This document shows, piece after piece, positions 52,115 to 54,709 of a stretch of 54,709 bases of DNA. A program made the translations under genes and the position numbers. Positions within the stretch are counted from its first letter, which is position 1. The number at the start of each line of letters is the position of its first letter. Source of the stretch: Schlesneria paludicola DSM 18645. GTDB taxonomy: Bacteria; Planctomycetota; Planctomycetia; Planctomycetales; Planctomycetaceae. The DNA lies in contig CAMAYU010000020.1 in assembly GCA_945862235.1 (NCBI GenBank), forward strand, positions 1-54,709, written 5' to 3'. The notes beneath the pieces are model-generated. The model did no database searches. It worked only from the letters and a program-made list of their open reading frames with translations, and was not told the origin of the DNA.

Positions 52115-54709
52115 TTATCGCTCGGAGTAGGAATACTCCCTCCGAACGAGTTCCGGGGTGAGCCAGTCCAGCGATTGGGGCAGCTTGTGTTCGCCGAGCC
52201 ACTTGATCAGGTCGTCGGCTTGTTTGCGGGCCGCCTCGGGTTGATGGAACTGGTGGTAGCAACGCGCCATGACGTAGAGCCGGTAGCCGAATTCGGGTGA
52301 GGACTCGGACGGCCAAGCTTCTTGGATCAGTTCCAAAGATCGGGCGTGTTCGCCGATGGTCGATTGCACGCCTGCCAGAATCAGGAAGTCGCGGATCTCG
52401 CGGCTGTCCAAGATTTGGCGGTGCCGCTCTTTTTGCAGGACTTGCTCGGCGGTTGAGTCGGGGAGTCGCGACACCAGTCGCTCGGCAGTTCGCCGGGCAT
52501 CGTCCCCGTTCATCTCACGCAGTGGAGAGTCGGTTCGGGAAACGGTCTGTCGCGCGGGCCGATCCTTGAGCTTGATCCAACGTGACTCCCACTCGTCGGA
52601 GGTCAAGACGTTGGACTCACCGAGCGCGATGCGTCGAGCCGAGGACAATTCGGCGAGCATTCGCAGGGACTCGGTCGATAGCCCGGGATCGCTCAACAAT
52701 TGCGAGAGATCGATGACGGGGAAGTCTGGTGCCCCGACGATCACGCGAAATCCGACCACGGCAAGTTGGGTGATCCCGTTGTTGAAACCATCCGTCCGCC
52801 GAGGGAAACGAATGGGCGACACGACTCGCTTGCCGGTGACCAAGTCCCAGACATGCACCGCCACTTCCCGGTCAAACGTGAGGCCGTAGTTCCCATCCGA
52901 GGTGAACGCCACGTCATAAACTTCGTCGGCATGTTTCATCGCCGGACACGCCAACTTCCCGGCCTGCCAGTCCCACAGTCGGGCGAGACCATCCTTGCTG
53001 GCCGACAGCACGCGCCGACCGTCCGGACTGAACTTCACGGCGAACAAGCCCCAAGCATCGCCGGGATGAAGCAGCGGAGCGGACTTGGGCTTGCCCGTCC
53101 GCATGTCCCAGATTTGGACCGCATTCTCTCCCGTGACGGCGGTGGCGAGAAGCAGGCTGTCAGTCGAAACGTCGATCGCGCGACAGATTCCCCCTTTTCG
53201 CAGTGGATGAATCGCCGGGAACCGCTCGCGCCCGGTATCGCCATCACGCACGACGATGTCGCTTTGCGCGGTGACGGCAATCAATGCGGAACCATCCGGC
53301 GACCAGATCACCCGCGACTGGTCGATCTCGTAGCGGTCCTCCCATTTCCAGTTGGCGTGAGTCCATTCCTGCAGACGGCGACCGTCGCGCGAATCGATGA
53401 CCAGCAACGTGCCGTCCTCGCAGAACACCGCGACCTGTGGATGGCCGGGCCGCGCGGCGACACTGTGCGGCGTGGCGGAAAATTCAATCGGTAGCTGGCC
53501 CTGTTGACCGGTGGCGACTTCGTAGAAAGTCAGCAGCCCCCCCTTGTTCTTCCGCGAGATCACCGCGACCGAATGCCGGTCGTCACACAAGCTGGAGTCG
53601 ATGATGCCGAAAAGTGAAATGGCCGGACCGGCCGCTTGTCCGGTCGCGGTTTCCAAAACGGTCAGCTCATGAATCTCGGGGACCCAGGGCATTTCGTGCC
53701 ACTTCCCGCGTGTGACCCACCGACCGTCGAAACTCGGTCGAGGCCGCGTCGGAATCTGTCCCCAACCCGGCGCACGCACCATCGCCGCATTCAACGTCGG
53801 CAACTTCCAGACTCGAATCTCGTCATCGCTACAGACGGCGAGCAACTCACCATCTGGCGAGTACGTGCAGAGTTCGGGCCGTTTCAACTGCGGGACTTTC
53901 ACCGGAGACGGCTTGCCCCACGGTGCGGACCACAATGAAGCGTTCCAGTCGGCACATGCGGTGGCCACCGTCGTACCGTCGGGGCTGAACGCAATGTCCG
54001 AAACCGGATGAGACTGGGGAACCGTGATCCGCTCACCATTCGTCGGCCAGAGTTCGACCGAGGCCTCGGTGCTGGCTCCCACACAACGGCCATCCGGACT
54101 GGTCGTCATCCGCAAGATGCGGGGCAGGCTACCGACGGAATTCGTCCCCACAAGCAGCCCGGTTGAGGCATCTCGCCAATCGACCTGCCAGTTGAACGCC
54201 GTGACCACCACACGATCACCCACAAACACCGGTGAGCTTTCGACGAAGGTCTTGTGCGGAACCGGCTCGAACAGCGGTGACGAAGCAGGGGATTGCTCAC
54301 CAACCGCAAACACGCGCACCTGATCGTCGCGGCAAGCTGTCACGAGTCGATCGCCGGACGGATTGAAAAGCAACGAATGAACCGTCTGCGGATGAGGCCA
54401 TGCGTGTTCGAGTACCGGTTCGGAGGAGACATTCCAAACTTGAACAACCTCGCCGCCAATCGCGATGCGCTTCCCATCCGTCGAGCAGGCGATCACCTGA
54501 ACTGGTTCGGGAGTTTGAAACGCCCTGACGATCTCACCGGAAGGGACTGCGCGAATCTGGACCTCACCGCTCTTCAGTCCCACCGCGACATGCCGTCCAT
54601 CCGCAAGCCAGCCCGCGTCGGTGAAGCCCGATCCCGGCTTCGTCCACGGGAGCATCTGCTCGGTGCGCACATCCCACAATTCAACCTGGCCGCTGGCAAC
54701 CGACAGTAA
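52115..54709 (-). CDS. WD40 beta-propeller protein (N-terminal part outside window)
   Basis: At least 864 codons, open at the right edge: codons before TTG 54679 continue in frame (LLSVASGQVELWDVRTEQ). Many WD40-type blades are visible, for example VHSLLFNPSGDRLVTACRDD, VSDIAFSPDGTTVATACADW, LCTYSPDGELLAVCSDDEIR, FAVKFSPDGRRVLSASKDGL and VYDVAFTSDGNYGLTFDREV. The last about 200 residues are helical with a TPR-like stretch (YRLYVMARCYHQFHQPEAAR). In planctomycetes such C-terminal propeller/TPR parts are often attached to Ser/Thr protein kinase domains, so the missing N-terminus may be a kinase; this cannot be seen here. Confidence 0.85.
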   Translation of the reverse strand, partial: LLSVASGQVELWDVRTEQMLPWTKPGSGFTDAGWLADGRHVAVGLKSGEVQIRAVPSGEIVRAFQTPEPVQVIACSTDGKRIAIGGEVVQVWNVSSEPVLEHAWPHPQTVHSLLFNPSGDRLVTACRDDQVRVFAVGEQSPASSPLFEPVPHKTFVESSPVFVGDRVVVTAFNWQVDWRDASTGLLVGTNSVGSLPRILRMTTSPDGRCVGASTEASVELWPTNGERITVPQSHPVSDIAFSPDGTTVATACADWNASLWSAPWGKPSPVKVPQLKRPELCTYSPDGELLAVCSDDEIRVWKLPTLNAAMVRAPGWGQIPTRPRPSFDGRWVTRGKWHEMPWVPEIHELTVLETATGQAAGPAISLFGIIDSSLCDDRHSVAVISRKNKGGLLTFYEVATGQQGQLPIEFSATPHSVAARPGHPQVAVFCEDGTLLVIDSRDGRRLQEWTHANWKWEDRYEIDQSRVIWSPDGSALIAVTAQSDIVVRDGDTGRERFPAIHPLRKGGICRAIDVSTDSLLLATAVTGENAVQIWDMRTGKPKSAPLLHPGDAWGLFAVKFSPDGRRVLSASKDGLARLWDWQAGKLACPAMKHADEVYDVAFTSDGNYGLTFDREVAVHVWDLVTGKRVVSPIRFPRRTDGFNNGITQLAVVGFRVIVGAPDFPVIDLSQLLSDPGLSTESLRMLAELSSARRIALGESNVLTSDEWESRWIKLKDRPARQTVSRTDSPLREMNGDDARRTAERLVSRLPDSTAEQVLQKERHRQILDSREIRDFLILAGVQSTIGEHARSLELIQEAWPSESSPEFGYRLYVMARCYHQFHQPEAARKQADDLIKWLGEHKLPQSLDWLTPELVRREYSYSER

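Overview
The window looks like a chromosomal segment of a planctomycete (phylum Planctomycetota). The clearest sign is a secreted PSCyt1–DUF1549–PSCyt2–DUF1553 protein (26616–29846), a family that is very abundant in that phylum. Supporting signs are a WD40 protein at the right edge, secreted PQQ-propeller, SGNH and alpha/beta-hydrolase proteins, loosely organised single-gene units, few strong Shine-Dalgarno sequences and GC-rich coding. No plasmid, phage, transposase or CRISPR locus is visible. Identification to genus is not possible from what I can see.

Layout. 1–8.3 kb is a housekeeping block: rlmN (minus, cut by the left edge), then dxr, an RseP-type protease, coaE, rho, ribH and nusB on the plus strand. 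8.3–12.5 kb holds glgB, a secreted or anchored gluzincin and a secreted SGNH hydrolase. 12.5–17.4 kb is a signalling block on the minus strand: a large hybrid histidine kinase, a receiver fused to an RsbW-type ATPase, and a STAS protein whose start overlaps the stop of the receiver-ATPase gene. 17.9–22.6 kb holds a citrate synthase homologue, thrC, a DAHP synthase, an FmdB-like small protein and tRNA-Leu(UAG). 22.6–26.5 kb holds cdsA, uppS, csrA and a 2-hydroxyacid dehydrogenase. 26.6–31.9 kb holds the large cytochrome-type protein and a decayed MBOAT/SGNH O-acetyltransferase pair. 32–45.5 kb holds leuS, a secreted esterase, a CDGSH protein coupled to nadC, rluD, a membrane TPR-like protein, a PQQ propeller, trpS, a HEAT lipoprotein and a small lipoprotein. 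45.7–54.7 kb holds an AddA-type helicase-nuclease, an orphan PhoR-like kinase, a secreted peroxiredoxin and the WD40 protein, which is cut by the right edge.

The most unusual property is not a gene. Most intergenic gaps longer than about 100 bp contain at least one imperfect or perfect palindromic element. I distinguish well over ten sequence families (A to Q below), some present several times in these 55 kb. They lie between convergent, divergent and co-directional genes alike. Family A (five copies) has matching ends and resembles a MITE. Family B (arms beginning CACACCAACCCGAAGCG) occurs between genes and also once inside the addA-like helicase gene, where it keeps the reading frame and adds about 33 residues. 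A second, different palindrome (Q) is also in frame in the same gene. This resembles the protein-invading palindromic elements known from Rickettsia, but in an unrelated phylum and with many families side by side. These elements also create false N-terminal extensions and false small ORFs, so I moved several start codons downstream of them.

Functionally the genes are mostly core metabolism and information processing: isoprenoid/undecaprenyl (dxr, uppS), phospholipid (cdsA), CoA, riboflavin, NAD, aromatic amino acids, threonine, glycogen, tRNA charging, rRNA modification, transcription termination and antitermination. A regulatory layer (hybrid kinase with partner-switch proteins, CsrA, orphan kinase) and a set of exported proteins accompany them. 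The O-acetyltransferase pair appears inactivated by a lost start, two in-frame stops and a 5' truncation.
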